The notes: generated by a model from the letters alone, not told the origin. A stretch of DNA of 64,000 bases from CAVTJL01 sp963752325 (GCA_963752325.1 CAVVXU010000006.1:124001-188000), one strand, 5' to 3'; numbered from the stretch's first letter, positions 42,408-54,260 are shown. Made by a program: numbers and translations.

Positions 42408-44355
42408 TCAGCTGCTGGATGCTGGAATCGGCTGTGCCGACTGTCCCGATGCGCCCGCTGCGCGAAGCGGCTGCAGGACCAAAGGTCTGTCCGCGTAGCC
42501 GGCCATCTGCAGCTCCACGGGCGGAGCGATCTCCTCCGGGATGGCGCAGATGCCACGGCGGGCCAGCCAGCCGCCGAAGGCCGGGGAGGCTGTGAGCCAG
42601 GCCACCGGTGCGGCCAACAGCAGGCCTGTCACCATCGGCGCGAGCCAGGGTAGGGCCGCCGGCACGAGCCACCAGGCGACGCCGCTGAGGGCTGCCCCGA
42701 GGAGACAAGGCACCCATAGGCCGCGGCAGGCCTCGCCGAAGCCCAGCTCGCGCAGCGAGCGGCGCTGCGCTCCCCAGATGACGGTCCGCCCGAAGAGCAC
42801 CATGCCGGCGATGAAGCATGTTTGCATCACCGCGATGACGGGTGAGATCAGAAACGAGAAGATCAGCTCGACCAGTGCCGAGCCCAGGACCCGTGCGCCA
42901 CCGCCGTAGCTGGCACAAAGGGCGGGTGACATCAGCGTCTGGGCGACGCCGGCAAGCTTCGGCGCGAAGCTCATCAGGACCATCGCGACAAGAAGGGAGA
43001 TGCCGATGGTCACCACGCCCGGAGTTCCAGAACCCGCCGTCCGCGCCGCTGCCGGCGGTGAGCCCCAGCGCATGCAGGACCGCCTGAGCCATGCCGAGCA
43101 GCACGAAGGCGAGCCAAGCCGGTGCTGCCGCGTACATCAGGATCGCGAGCGAGAGCTGCAGGCGGCCGAGGAGCGGCACGCCGGGAAGGCCGAGCAGCCG
43201 CACATACTGCATGTTGCCCTGGCACCAGCGGAGATCACGCTTCAGGAAATCCGGCAGGCTCGGGGGATTCTCCTCGAAGCTGCCGAACTCATCCGGCAGC
43301 ACCCGCACCTCATAGCCGCCGCGCCGCATCAGCACCGCCTCAACCTGGTCGTGGCTGAGGATGCGGCCACCGAACGGCGGCCGGCCGGGAATGGTCGGCA
43401 GTCGGCAATGGGCACGGAAGGCGTCGAGGCGGAGGATCGCATTGTGGCCCCAATAGGGGCCGCCATCGCCCTGCCACCAGGCGCTGCCCGTCGTGTAGGA
43501 GCGCATGCCGTGGCGCATGCCGAACTGAAAAAGTCGGGAGAAGCCGCTCTGGCTCGGGAGCCCCGTCACCAAGGTCTGGAGAATGCCGAGACGCGGATGC
43601 GCATCCATGAGGCGGACCAGCCGGGCCAGCGCTGGGCCTGTCATCAAGCTGTCCGCGTCCAGCACGATCATATAGTCGAAGCGCTCGCCCGAGCTCTCGA
43701 TGAACTCCCAAATATTGCCCGTCTTGTGCCCGCCATTGCCGGCGCGGCGCCGATAGTGGAGACGCCCGGGACGCGGATTGCTGGCTTTCCAGTCAGCAAA
43801 GCGGCGAACCTCCTGCTCGGCGATCGAGGTGTCCTGCGTATCGCTCAGAAGAAAGACCTCGAAACCGGCCCCTTCCCCTGTCGCGTCTAGGCTCTCGACG
43901 GTGGTCCTCAGGTGGCGGATGACCCTCTCGGGGTCCTCCTCGAAGACCGGCATCACCAGCGCGGTACGGCCGCGCAACGGCTTCGCGTTGTCGAGATCGC
44001 GCACCAGCGGCACGACCGCAGCCACCGGATCGTGAGCGAAGTGGAGGATCAGAAGACCGATCGCGGCGTTCCAGAAGCCGATGACGGTCCAGGGCAGGGT
44101 GATCAGGAACGCGGCGAGCATCAAAAGATCGATGATGCTGAGCCCATCGGCCCCAAGCACGTAGGTGAGCGCTGCGAGAGCAGCGGCCATCGTTGCGAGC
44201 ACGAGGCCGGCAAAGGCCGCGCGCCGGAGAGAGAGGCGCGTCGCACCCAAAGGAGGCACGAAGGGCAGCGATCGGAGCAAGGATCTCTCCTCTTGGCCGG
44301 ATCGGCGGTCGGCTGCAGAGTCTAGCCGTCGGGTCTTGTTCGCAGGATCTGGCAA
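42408..44355 (-). pseudogene. mdoH: glucans biosynthesis glucosyltransferase MdoH, one frameshift
   Basis: MdoH polymerises the beta-glucan backbone of osmoregulated periplasmic glucans across the inner membrane. The first part (ATG 44355) has membrane helices, a GT2 domain with ALVMPVFEEDPERV, the VLDADSLM motif and the RWCQGN variant of QxxRW. The C-terminal membrane part (GVVTIGISLLVAMVLMSF onward to the stop at 42408) is in the next frame. One extra C in the CCC at 43018-43020 explains the break (repaired: WNSGVVTIGI). Total about 649 residues, within range for short alphaproteobacterial MdoH. No mdoG is adjacent. Confidence 0.85.
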
Positions 44356-44415
44356 GACGGATTAGCTGGCCAGGTCGCTCCCTGCCATACACGCTCAGGT
44401 GAGGGAAAGCCGACC

Positions 44416-45186
44416 TCAGGCGGCCGTATAGCCGCCGTCGATCAGGATCGTTTGCCCGTTGATGAGGTCGGAGGCGGACGAGGCGAGGAAGAGAACGAGG
44501 TCCGCCACCTCGATGGGCTTGCCGAACCGATCGGCCGGGATCTTCGCCCGCATCGGATCGCCACGCGCGGGATCGCCCCAGACCTGCTCGCCCATGGGGG
44601 TGAGGATCACCGTCGGCAGGACGGCGTTGGCCTGAACGTTGTGGCGGGCCCATTCGAGGCACATCACCTTGGTGAGCGCGTTGAGGCCGTTCTTGGAGGC
44701 CGCGTAGGCGCCATGCAGCTCGAGCGCCACCACGCTCGTCTGCGACGTGACGTTGATGATCTTGCCCTGCCGCTGGGCGATCATGCCCGGCGCCAGGGCC
44801 TGGGCCAGGAGGAAGGGTGCCCGCAGATTGACGGCCTGGCAGCGGTCCCAATCCTCGACGCTGGTCCCGATGATGGGCTCGACAATGGCGATGCCGGCAT
44901 TGTTGACGAGGATGTCGATCGTCCCGAAGGCCTCGAGCGCCCGCCGCGCTGCTTCCGGAGGGCCCTCGATGCTCGCCATCTCCGCCTCGACCACGACGCA
45001 GCGACGGCCCTGGGCCTCGACCGCGGCGCGGGCCTCCTCGAGCCCGGCCGGATCGCGCGCCACCGCCACGATATCGGCGCCGGCATCGGCCAGCACCTTG
45101 CAGATCTCGAGACCGATGCCTTTGGACGCGCCCGTGACGAGCGCCCGCTTGCCGGTCAGCGAGAACCTCTCGACGAAGTCCGCCAT
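44416..45186 (-). CDS. SDR-family oxidoreductase, polyol/5-ketogluconate reductase-like
   Basis: A classical short-chain dehydrogenase of 256 residues: cofactor motif TGASKGIG (18-25), NNAG (about 95-98), catalytic Ser in NVTSQTS and Tyr/Lys in YAASK, and the C-terminal INGQTILIDGGYTA. The overall pattern is like gluconate 5-dehydrogenase (IdnO/Gno) or xylulose-type reductases. The zinc alcohol dehydrogenase gene 43 bp upstream on the same strand suggests a two-enzyme sugar acid or polyol pathway; the substrate is not determined. Confidence 0.85.
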   Translation of the reverse strand: MADFVERFSLTGKRALVTGASKGIGLEICKVLADAGADIVAVARDPAGLEEARAAVEAQGRRCVVVEAEMASIEGPPEAARRALEAFGTIDILVNNAGIAIVEPIIGTSVEDWDRCQAVNLRAPFLLAQALAPGMIAQRQGKIINVTSQTSVVALELHGAYAASKNGLNALTKVMCLEWARHNVQANAVLPTVILTPMGEQVWGDPARGDPMRAKIPADRFGKPIEVADLVLFLASSASDLINGQTILIDGGYTAA

Positions 45187-45229
45187 CGATCATGCCTCCC
45201 TGTCTTTTGGTGAAGCCAAGCTTTCGAGG

Positions 45230-46252
45230 CTAGCCTCCTGGCAGGAGGATGGCCTTGATGATCCCATCCTCGCGCGCCGCCTGCATCGCGAAGGCATCGG
45301 GCGCACGCTCGAGAGGGAAATGGTGGGTGGCGAGCCGGCGGACGTCCACTTGGCCACGTCGCACGAGCTCGATGGCCCTGGGATAAACGTGCCCCATACG
45401 CCGGGCGAACTTGACCGTCAGGCCCTTGCGGCGGGCCAGCGAGGCCGAGAGCGCGTAACCGTCGCTCTCGGGAATGCCGATCAGCACGCAGCGGCCGCCT
45501 ATCCGCGCCGCCTCGGCCGCGAGTTCGAAGGCTTCCGCACGGTCCGTCGCCTCGAGCACGAGATCGACGCCACGGCCGTCGGTGAGGTCGAGAAGCTCCG
45601 CCGTCGTCGCGACGGCGGCGTCGGCACCGAGCTCCTGCGCCGCCTTTCGCCGGTCCGCCACGGGCTCGACCGCGATCGTCCTGCCGGCGCCCGCGGCCTT
45701 GGCGACCTGCAGGGTCAAAAGGCCGATGGCGCCGCAGCCGATCACGGCGCAGGTCTCGAGCAGGCGCGGATTTGCGAGGTCGATGGCGTGCACGGCCACG
45801 CCCAGCGGCTCGAGCATCGCCGCGTCGGTGGCATCGAAGCTCTCGGGCACGGGGAAAAGCGCATCCGGCCGCACGGCGATGAAGCCGGCCATGGCGCCCT
45901 GGTGCGGCGGCGCTCCCTTGAAGACCACGTTGGGGCAGAGGTTCACGTGGCCCCGATGGCACCATTCGCACTGGCCGCAGGGTGTCGCGGGATCGACCGC
46001 GACCAGCGTCCCGGGCGCAATTCCCATGTCGCGGGCTCCCCCGTCGACGACACGGCCGGCAAACTCGTGGCCGGGCACGAAGCCCTTCTCGACCACCTGC
46101 GTGCCGATCGAGCCCTCGAGATAGTAGTGGAGGTCGCTGCCGCAGATGCCCACGGCCTCGACCTGGACGAGCAGCTCGTCCTCCCGCGGCACCGGCCGCT
46201 GCATCTCACCGATCTCGACCGTCCGGATCCCGCGGATGAACGCCGCCTGCAT
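45230..46252 (-). CDS. zinc-dependent medium-chain dehydrogenase, polyol/L-idonate type
   Basis: The 340-residue protein has the catalytic zinc site (Cys in GICGSDLHYY, His-Glu in PGHEFAG), the structural zinc loop with four Cys in CGQCEWCHRGHVNLC, and the NAD motif VIGCGAIGLLT. It groups by eye with sorbitol, xylitol and L-idonate 5-dehydrogenases. ATG 46252 is chosen; the frame is open upstream for 77 codons but without similarity. Together with the SDR gene it could carry out L-idonate to gluconate interconversion, an inference. Confidence 0.86.
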   Translation of the reverse strand: MQAAFIRGIRTVEIGEMQRPVPREDELLVQVEAVGICGSDLHYYLEGSIGTQVVEKGFVPGHEFAGRVVDGGARDMGIAPGTLVAVDPATPCGQCEWCHRGHVNLCPNVVFKGAPPHQGAMAGFIAVRPDALFPVPESFDATDAAMLEPLGVAVHAIDLANPRLLETCAVIGCGAIGLLTLQVAKAAGAGRTIAVEPVADRRKAAQELGADAAVATTAELLDLTDGRGVDLVLEATDRAEAFELAAEAARIGGRCVLIGIPESDGYALSASLARRKGLTVKFARRMGHVYPRAIELVRRGQVDVRRLATHHFPLERAPDAFAMQAAREDGIIKAILLPGG

Positions 46253-46355
46253 GCCACCAAGCCACCTCGTTGCGCGGCCGACGCCGCCCCACCCCTTTGC
46301 CGCCCGCAAGAGGCCGCAGGCGAGGCCGAAAGGCAAGAGGGCCAAGCGCGCAGGC

Positions 46356-46655
46356 TCAGTCGCGCGGCTCGCCCTGGGGCCAGGGCCCACCCGGCCAGAA
46401 GTCCCAATCCGAAGCCTGCGCGAGCGTGTCGGGGAAGGCGCTCGGGGAGATCCCGGTCTCTCGCGAGGCGTCGTCTCTCGCAATTCGATGGGCCCTCTGG
46501 AACCGCTCAGCCTGGCGCCGTGTCAGCCCCGGATTCTCGACGTCGAACTCGGCGAAGCGCTGCGCGCGCAGGAGCGCTGCCTGCTCGATCGCCCAGGCAT
46601 AGAAGTCGCCCTCGTAGGAGGCGCGTGGAGAAAGCTTATCGCGGGCTCTAGCCAT
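46356..46655 (-). CDS. short DUF29-family protein lacking the central region
   Basis: The 99-residue protein has the DUF29 beginning (YEGDFYAWAIEQAALLRAQRFAEFDVEN, residues 14-41) joined directly to the DUF29 ending (NPGLTRRQAERFQRAHRIARDDASRETG to FPDTLAQASDWDFWP). The roughly 70-residue middle part of the family (LIEELESMGRSERR... with the HLLKW motif) is missing. An in-frame deletion at the repeated Glu-Asn codons could explain this. Family function is unknown. It is monocistronic, between the Zn-ADH and uvrA genes, on the same strand as both. Confidence 0.65.
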   Translation of the reverse strand: MARARDKLSPRASYEGDFYAWAIEQAALLRAQRFAEFDVENPGLTRRQAERFQRAHRIARDDASRETGISPSAFPDTLAQASDWDFWPGGPWPQGEPRD

Positions 46656-46756
46656 AGGAGAGATATTGCACGAGCAGGGCGGCCTTTCGACGAGGGCTGG
46701 GCGACCCCAGGCTGGCCAACCGCCAATCCGGCGCTCGATCGGACCGGAGGCTCGCC

Positions 46757-49606
<2,850 letters not shown>

Positions 49607-49663
49607 GCGCCACCGGCTGAGATGAGAAGGGCAGGATGCGTCGTGGGCAGAATGAGGCTCAAC

Positions 49664-51328
49664 CTAGATGGCCCCGCGAGGACCCTCGGGCAAGCGGCTG
49701 AGGGCGCAGGACGGCGGTGCGCCACGGCCCGCCGTCGGGGGTCCGCAACAGTTCCTGCCGCCGACAAGCGCCGGAATCGCCCGACCCTCGAATCCGTCCG
49801 GCGGCTGCACGCCCAGCCAGTCGAAGAGGGTCGGGGGCAGGTCCATGAGCTCGTGCTCCGTGCCGAGGGCCCGGTCGGCCTCGATGTCCGCGCCCGCGGC
49901 CACGAACCAGCCCTGGCCCCGATGATTGCCGGACCGGCAGGAGGGCAGCCGGCTGCTCCGGGGCCAGCGCCACGGGTCCGCGCCGGGAAGGCGGAGGCCC
50001 GAGATCTCAGATGCCTCCACATTCGACCAGAGGAGGGTGAGGTCCGGGAGCCATCGGCGCGCCGGATGATCGGGGCCGGCATGGTCGTCGAGCCGCTCGA
50101 TCGCGTGGACGATGGGGCGATCCTGATCGAGGTCGCGAATGCCGCTCCAGGCCTCCGCCACCTCGTCAAGGAGCGCAGCGTAGGCCGCGCCCTGCGGGAC
50201 GATGCCCGCCGCCTCGCGCCCCTCGAGGTTGACGCGGATCAGGCCGAACACGTCGGTCGGCAGGGCGAAGTGGCTCGTCGACGGCCAATGCCGGGCGCGG
50301 CCCGAGAGCAGCGGCACCAGCCTGTCGCGCGCCGCGCCCGGGAGCACGCCCCACATGTCCTGTATCAGCTGGCTCGGCAGGCTGGCCTTGAGGCGGCCCA
50401 AGAGGGTCGTCCGGCTTGTGCCGCTGGTCCTGGCCATCCGCGCATCGATCTGCTGCGCACGCTCCGACCAGCCGGGGTTCGGGCCCATGCCGTGCAGCGA
50501 CATGACGACGAGACGCGCCTCCGTCGGCGCCGCCTCGGCAACCTCGCCGATCAGCCGGTCGGCGGCGCCATAGATGTCGCGGAGGGCGCCCTCGAGCGCG
50601 ATGCGATCGTCGCGCCCGAGCGACGAGGCATCGATCTGGCTGAGGTCCCAGAGATAGTGGCCCGCCCGGTGCGTGGCACCGAGAACAACCAGAAAGAGGT
50701 CCCACGGCCCCTGCTTCTGCAGTCGGGCACACAGGCGGGTGCTCTGCTCCAGGCTCGCCAGCATCGCTCGATGAAGCTCCTGGAGTGTCGCCGGGGTCTG
50801 CCGCCCATAGCGCTCGCGGCCCATCGCGGGGGCGCCGACCTCGGCTGCCATGCGACTCCAGACATCGGTCGGCGCGCTGCCGCGCTCGAAGAGGTCGTGT
50901 ATCTGCCAGCCCTGGATGTGAAGGCCGTCCGGACCCGGTTGCCGGAGCGGGGCGTGTGGCACGTCGATCACCGCCACCCTGCGCCCGGCGTCGGCCAGAT
51001 GGTGCCAGAACGGCGGCGGGTCGCCGGTCGACTGAGGGGTCCAGTCGAGGCGCATCGCCTCGGGGTTCCAGGCCTTGGGGAAGTAGTAGCGGGCGACACG
51101 GCCGCCCTCGAAGAACTTCGACCAGCGCATCGCCGACAGGCCTTCGGGCCGCGAGACCAGCTGGCCGCGCGTGCCGGTGCGCCGCAGATGCGCCAGGTTC
51201 GGCATGGTCCCCGCGTCGACCAACTCCTCGACCAGCAGGGCATCGGCGGCATCGAGACCGATCAGCAGGACAGGGCGGGAATCGGCCAAGAGCTGGTCTC
51301 CGACATCGGGCCGTCGCCTGCAGATCAC
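49664..51328 (-). CDS. type I phosphodiesterase/nucleotide pyrophosphatase-like protein
   Basis: A 554-residue protein of the alkaline phosphatase superfamily: metal-site phrase VLLIGLDAADALLVEELVDAGTMPNLAHLRRTGTRG (residues 20-54) and nucleophile-region LSAMRWSKFFEG, where the usual Thr/Ser-x-P is not conserved. Later come LVVLGATHRAGHYLWD and LVVMSLHGMGPNPG, and a C-terminal DLPPTLFDWLGVQPPDGFEGRAI. Cell localisation is unclear since no signal peptide is visible. It sits between ssb and uvrA, normally direct neighbours in many proteobacteria, and probably leads uvrA in one transcript. Confidence 0.78.
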   Translation of the reverse strand: MICRRRPDVGDQLLADSRPVLLIGLDAADALLVEELVDAGTMPNLAHLRRTGTRGQLVSRPEGLSAMRWSKFFEGGRVARYYFPKAWNPEAMRLDWTPQSTGDPPPFWHHLADAGRRVAVIDVPHAPLRQPGPDGLHIQGWQIHDLFERGSAPTDVWSRMAAEVGAPAMGRERYGRQTPATLQELHRAMLASLEQSTRLCARLQKQGPWDLFLVVLGATHRAGHYLWDLSQIDASSLGRDDRIALEGALRDIYGAADRLIGEVAEAAPTEARLVVMSLHGMGPNPGWSERAQQIDARMARTSGTSRTTLLGRLKASLPSQLIQDMWGVLPGAARDRLVPLLSGRARHWPSTSHFALPTDVFGLIRVNLEGREAAGIVPQGAAYAALLDEVAEAWSGIRDLDQDRPIVHAIERLDDHAGPDHPARRWLPDLTLLWSNVEASEISGLRLPGADPWRWPRSSRLPSCRSGNHRGQGWFVAAGADIEADRALGTEHELMDLPPTLFDWLGVQPPDGFEGRAIPALVGGRNCCGPPTAGRGAPPSCALSRLPEGPRGAI

Positions 51329-51523
51329 TATCGATCGGCGTGAGGAAGGGCCTGAGATGGACGATCCTTAACGACCCGGCCGTCTCGCCGCAAATCCAAT
51401 GGGCTCAGGCGGGCCATGGCGTCGTCCGAGCCGCCGGCTCGGCTGCGGGCTGGTCAGGAGCCCCGGGGTCCGCTTTAATCGGCCGCCGATCGTCGGAGAT
51501 TTCTCGAACCCGGAGCCGAGCGC

Positions 51524-52039
51524 ATGGCCGGCAGCGTCAACAAGGTGATCCTCGTGGGGAATCTCGGGCGCGATCCCGAGGTGCGCCACACCCAGAACAA
51601 CCAGAAGATCGTGCATCTCTCGGTCGCGACCTCGGAGCGCTGGAAGGACCGCGGATCGGGCGAGACGCGCGAGCGCACGGAATGGCACCGCGTCGTCATC
51701 TTCAACGAGAACCTGGCCGAGGTGGCCGAGCGATACCTCTCGAAAGGGCGCACCGTCTACCTCGAGGGCCAGATCCAGACGCGCAAATGGCAGGATCAGC
51801 AGGGCCAGGAACGGTACACGACAGAGATCGTGCTGCAGCGCTTCCGCGGCGAGCTGGTGCTTCTCGGCGGGCGGGCCGAGGACGGCGGCGGGCGCGACAG
51901 CCCGGGCGGGCCGGACGATTACGGGCAGCCCGGCCCGGATGACGACGGCCCGCGTGGGGGAACGGCCCGACCCTCGGGCGGGGGCGGCCGCCGCCAGACC
52001 CCGATGGCCGAGGAGCTGGACGACGACATCCCCTTCTGA
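51524..52039 (+). CDS. ssb: single-stranded DNA-binding protein
   Basis: The 171-residue protein has an OB-fold (NKVILVGNLGRDPEVRH, residues 6-22; TEWHRVVIFNENLAE; GRTVYLEGQIQTRKWQD), a Gly/Pro/Asp-rich disordered linker, and the partner-binding tip DDDIPF. It is divergent from the phosphodiesterase-uvrA pair, with a 195 bp gap. An 8-bp-stem hairpin lies 20 bp after its stop. Confidence 0.97.
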   Translation: MAGSVNKVILVGNLGRDPEVRHTQNNQKIVHLSVATSERWKDRGSGETRERTEWHRVVIFNENLAEVAERYLSKGRTVYLEGQIQTRKWQDQQGQERYTTEIVLQRFRGELVLLGGRAEDGGGRDSPGGPDDYGQPGPDDDGPRGGTARPSGGGGRRQTPMAEELDDDIPF

Positions 52040-52058
52040 GGCGGGCCGGAGCTGCTGA

Positions 52059-52077
52059 AGGGAGCGGGTCGCTCCCT
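52059..52077. terminator. hairpin between ssb and the phasin gene
   Basis: AGGGAGCG and CGCTCCCT pair perfectly across a GGT loop, in the 45 bp between the convergent ssb and phasin stops. It could serve both strands. No long T run is present. Confidence 0.6.
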
Positions 52078-52084
52078 CGGCTGA

Positions 52085-52516
52085 TCAGCCGGCGAAACGG
52101 TTCCAGCGCTCGATCGCGGAGCCCATATACGTACGCTGAAGCTCGACGATCTCGGCGACGCTGCGGCAGCTGGCGAGCGCCTGCGCCGTGCGGATATTGT
52201 CGGTCAGCTGCTCAGGCCACCAATGCAGCCAGAGCCCGAGGGCCGATCGCGTCACAGCGACAACCTTCTGAGCGCTCTCATTGCCTGTGCCCGTGGCGAC
52301 GGTGATCGAGGCGGCCGCGAGCACGGTGGCCTTCTCGACGGCCTCCGGGGCCTCCTCCGCCGCCGCAGCGGCCTCGTCGGCAACCTTCGCTGCAGGCTCG
52401 GTCTCGGCTGTCTCGACCGCCGGCACGGCCGGCTGCGCCTTGAGCGCCGGGCCTGCTGCCTCGGTCTCGGCCGTCTCGACCTGGGCTGGCTTGGTCCGTC
52501 TGGCGCGAGCCACCAT
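52085..52516 (-). CDS. phasin-family protein (PHA granule coat)
   Basis: ATG 52516 has AGGAG seven bases upstream and gives 143 residues. The N-terminal half is Ala/Glu/Pro-rich with a repeated VETAETE (residues 15-21 and about 35-41). The C-terminal half (ALGLWLHWWPEQLTDNIRTAQALASCRSVAEIVELQRTYMGSAIERW) has the phasin pattern VAEIVELQ-x-x-Y. Phasins coat polyhydroxyalkanoate granules. A CTGC-AAT-GCAG operator-like site upstream resembles PhaR targets, in keeping with this assignment. An ATG-less extension to 52597 is not supported. Confidence 0.82.
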   Translation of the reverse strand: MVARARRTKPAQVETAETEAAGPALKAQPAVPAVETAETEPAAKVADEAAAAAEEAPEAVEKATVLAAASITVATGTGNESAQKVVAVTRSALGLWLHWWPEQLTDNIRTAQALASCRSVAEIVELQRTYMGSAIERWNRFAG

Positions 52517-52561
52517 GGTGATCTCCTCTCGAGATGATGCATGCAACGTGCCATGCACGGT

Positions 52562-52578
52562 TTGCGCTGCAATGCAGC
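52562..52578. promoter_or_regulatory. PhaR-like operator upstream of the phasin
   Basis: A perfect inverted repeat GCTGC-AAT-GCAGC (52566-52578), the CTGC-N3-GCAG pattern reported for PhaR in Rhodobacter and Paracoccus, lies 50-62 bp before the phasin ATG. It overlaps TTGCGCTGCA (52562-52571), which also occurs twice (once with one change) before the GNAT gene near 14.3 kb. A second imperfect inverted repeat TGCATG...CATGCA follows at 52538-52557. Confidence 0.6.
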
Positions 52579-52638
52579 ATCCACCTCGCGAGATCAAGAG
52601 CCAAATGGTGCCGACGTCGCGCGTCGGTGTTGGGCCCG

Positions 52639-53355
52639 CTACCGGTTGCGCCTCGTTATCTCATGCATCAGCTCGACCTGGATTTGCTGGATCTCCATCA
52701 GGCGGTCCCATTGGCGCTGCAGCATGAAGTCGAGCTTCTCATGGAGCTGCCTGATCTCCAGCTCGGCCTTGAGGTTGATCTGATAATCGGTTTCGGCGTG
52801 CAGACGGTCGCGCAATTCCTGGCGGTTCTGGCTCATCATGATGACCGGCGCCTGCAGGGCGGCGAGGCAGGACAGCACGAGATTGAGCAGGATGTAGGGA
52901 TAGGGGTCGAACGCGCCGCGCATCAGGATCAGGCTGTTCACCGCCATCCAGACGACGATGATGACGCCGAACAGGATGATGAACGGCCAGCTGCCGCCGA
53001 ATCCGGCGACCCGGTCGGCGATGCGCTGGCCCAACGTGAGCTGCTGCTGGAATTCCTCCTCGACGTTCGATGCGAGCGTCTCGCGCTTGGCGAGGCTGTC
53101 GATCACCTCGCGCTCGAGGTTGGAGATCTCGCCACGCTCGGTGCTGATCAGCGATTGGACATAGGCGCTGCGGTAGCGGTTCAGATCCTCGTGGCAGATA
53201 TAGCCGTCGGGGGACCAGTCCGGATGGTCGTTCTGGATGAGCTCGGCGATGCGTGGCCGGACGAGCGCTGCCGGCTCGAGCTGGCTTCGTGGCTTCGATC
53301 TGCCGCAAACGTTACAGACGGCCGGTCCCGCCTTGCCGACACTGGATTTCGCCAT
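52639..53355 (-). CDS. DUF1003 inner-membrane protein
   Basis: ATG 53355 gives 238 residues. The N-terminal part holds Cys14 and Cys17 (CNVCG) and a YICHED stretch that could bind zinc. The DUF1003 core follows: a soluble helix (FQQQLTLGQRIADRVAGFGGSWPFIIL), two membrane helices (about 110-130 and 145-165) and a long C-terminal coiled coil (LHAETDYQINLKAELEIRQLHEKLDFM). Function unknown. Upstream codons to 53571 are open but unconserved. Confidence 0.85.
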   Translation of the reverse strand: MAKSSVGKAGPAVCNVCGRSKPRSQLEPAALVRPRIAELIQNDHPDWSPDGYICHEDLNRYRSAYVQSLISTERGEISNLEREVIDSLAKRETLASNVEEEFQQQLTLGQRIADRVAGFGGSWPFIILFGVIIVVWMAVNSLILMRGAFDPYPYILLNLVLSCLAALQAPVIMMSQNRQELRDRLHAETDYQINLKAELEIRQLHEKLDFMLQRQWDRLMEIQQIQVELMHEITRRNR

Positions 53356-53420
53356 GATGCCCTCGACGCCGTGGCTTGCAGAGCCGACGCTAGCCTCGTC
53401 GGCGCCTTTGGCAAGGCGGC

Positions 53421-54137
53421 TCAGAGGGTTGCGGTCGAGGCGAGCCGGGCTCTCCCGATGGCGAGAATGCGGCCATCGGTCGGTCTCTGGGCTACGAGGG
53501 CGAGGGCGTTCCTTCCTTCCTTCGCCCAGCGATCTGCGGGAAGCGTCATCGTACGTGCTCTGCCATCCCATCGGCCGAGGTCGAGGTACGAGCGGACTAC
53601 ATTCGAATAGGTGATCCGTCGGCCGGCGTTCTCCCCACTCTCGATCGCCACGGCTTGGTTGTCGTCGTAGGCGGCGGCCCAGAGGTGGGCGGCATCTCTG
53701 TCGGCGAGTGCTGGCAACTTGACGCCGCCTGTGGGCGTCACCTCGAGGAGGAAGGGCGTGCGCCGCGTGGCCAGCAGGTCCACGGCGGCAGCGATCCTCG
53801 GATCGGAGCCGACCAGGGCAAGCTCGCCTCCAATCACTGCCTCAGGCGTGTAGAGGCCGCCACCCAGGCGCGCAGCATAGGCCTGCTGACGCTCCGTGAA
53901 CTGCGGGCTCCCGAACGTATCGGGCCACCCGAGCCGGTCCCAGTAGGTGACATGAAAAGCAAGCGCCAGCACGTCTGGGCGGGCCGCCAAGCTGGCCAGC
54001 AGCTGATCCGCCGGGGGACAGGAGCTGCAGCCCTGGGAGGTGAAGAGCTCGACCAGCACAGGCGCTGCCTGCCCGGCGCTGGCGCGCGCGCCAACTCCGA
54101 GCAGCGGGGCGGCAGCGAGCAATTGTCGACGTTTCAT
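53421..54137 (-). CDS. DUF1223 exported thioredoxin-like protein
   Basis: From ATG 54137 (238 residues) a signal sequence with KRRQLLAAAPLLG precedes PVLVELFTSQGCSSCPPADQLL, a thioredoxin-like CSSC pair (Cys37, Cys40) typical of DUF1223, then HVTYWDRLGWPDTFGSPQFTERQQAYA. The family is periplasmic, of unknown function, possibly redox-active. It is divergent from a HisC-like gene with a 123 bp intergenic region holding inverted repeats. Confidence 0.85.
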   Translation of the reverse strand: MKRRQLLAAAPLLGVGARASAGQAAPVLVELFTSQGCSSCPPADQLLASLAARPDVLALAFHVTYWDRLGWPDTFGSPQFTERQQAYAARLGGGLYTPEAVIGGELALVGSDPRIAAAVDLLATRRTPFLLEVTPTGGVKLPALADRDAAHLWAAAYDDNQAVAIESGENAGRRITYSNVVRSYLDLGRWDGRARTMTLPADRWAKEGRNALALVAQRPTDGRILAIGRARLASTATL

Positions 54138-54213
54138 GGCTCGATCATTCGCCATCTCTTGGCCACTCACCAGTCACATGCCCGTGCCGGAGCGTGTTGG
54201 ATGTACAAAATCT

Positions 54214-54229
54214 TCTATCGCGAGATAGA
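54214..54229. promoter_or_regulatory. inverted repeat TCTATC-N4-GATAGA
   Basis: TCTATCGCGAGATAGA has 6-bp perfect arms around GCGA. It sits between the divergent DUF1223 and HisC-like genes, followed by a palindromic CGATATCG (54254-54261) touching the HisC-like ATG. This is likely a repressor or activator site; the regulator is not known. Confidence 0.45.
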
Positions 54230-54260
54230 TGGCGGTGATATCAACCATTACGCGATATCG

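Noticed and set aside
41140..44355. A single 1071-residue fusion of MdoH and the FG-GAP protein
   Set aside because: The frame crosses the MdoH C-terminal region in a non-coding reading and only joins the two genes because of the frameshift at 43018; the propeller has its own signal peptide at 42315.
53655..54260. N-terminal extension of the HisC-like aminotransferase
   Set aside because: It is antisense to DUF1223 and lacks similarity; the aminotransferase is full length from 54261.
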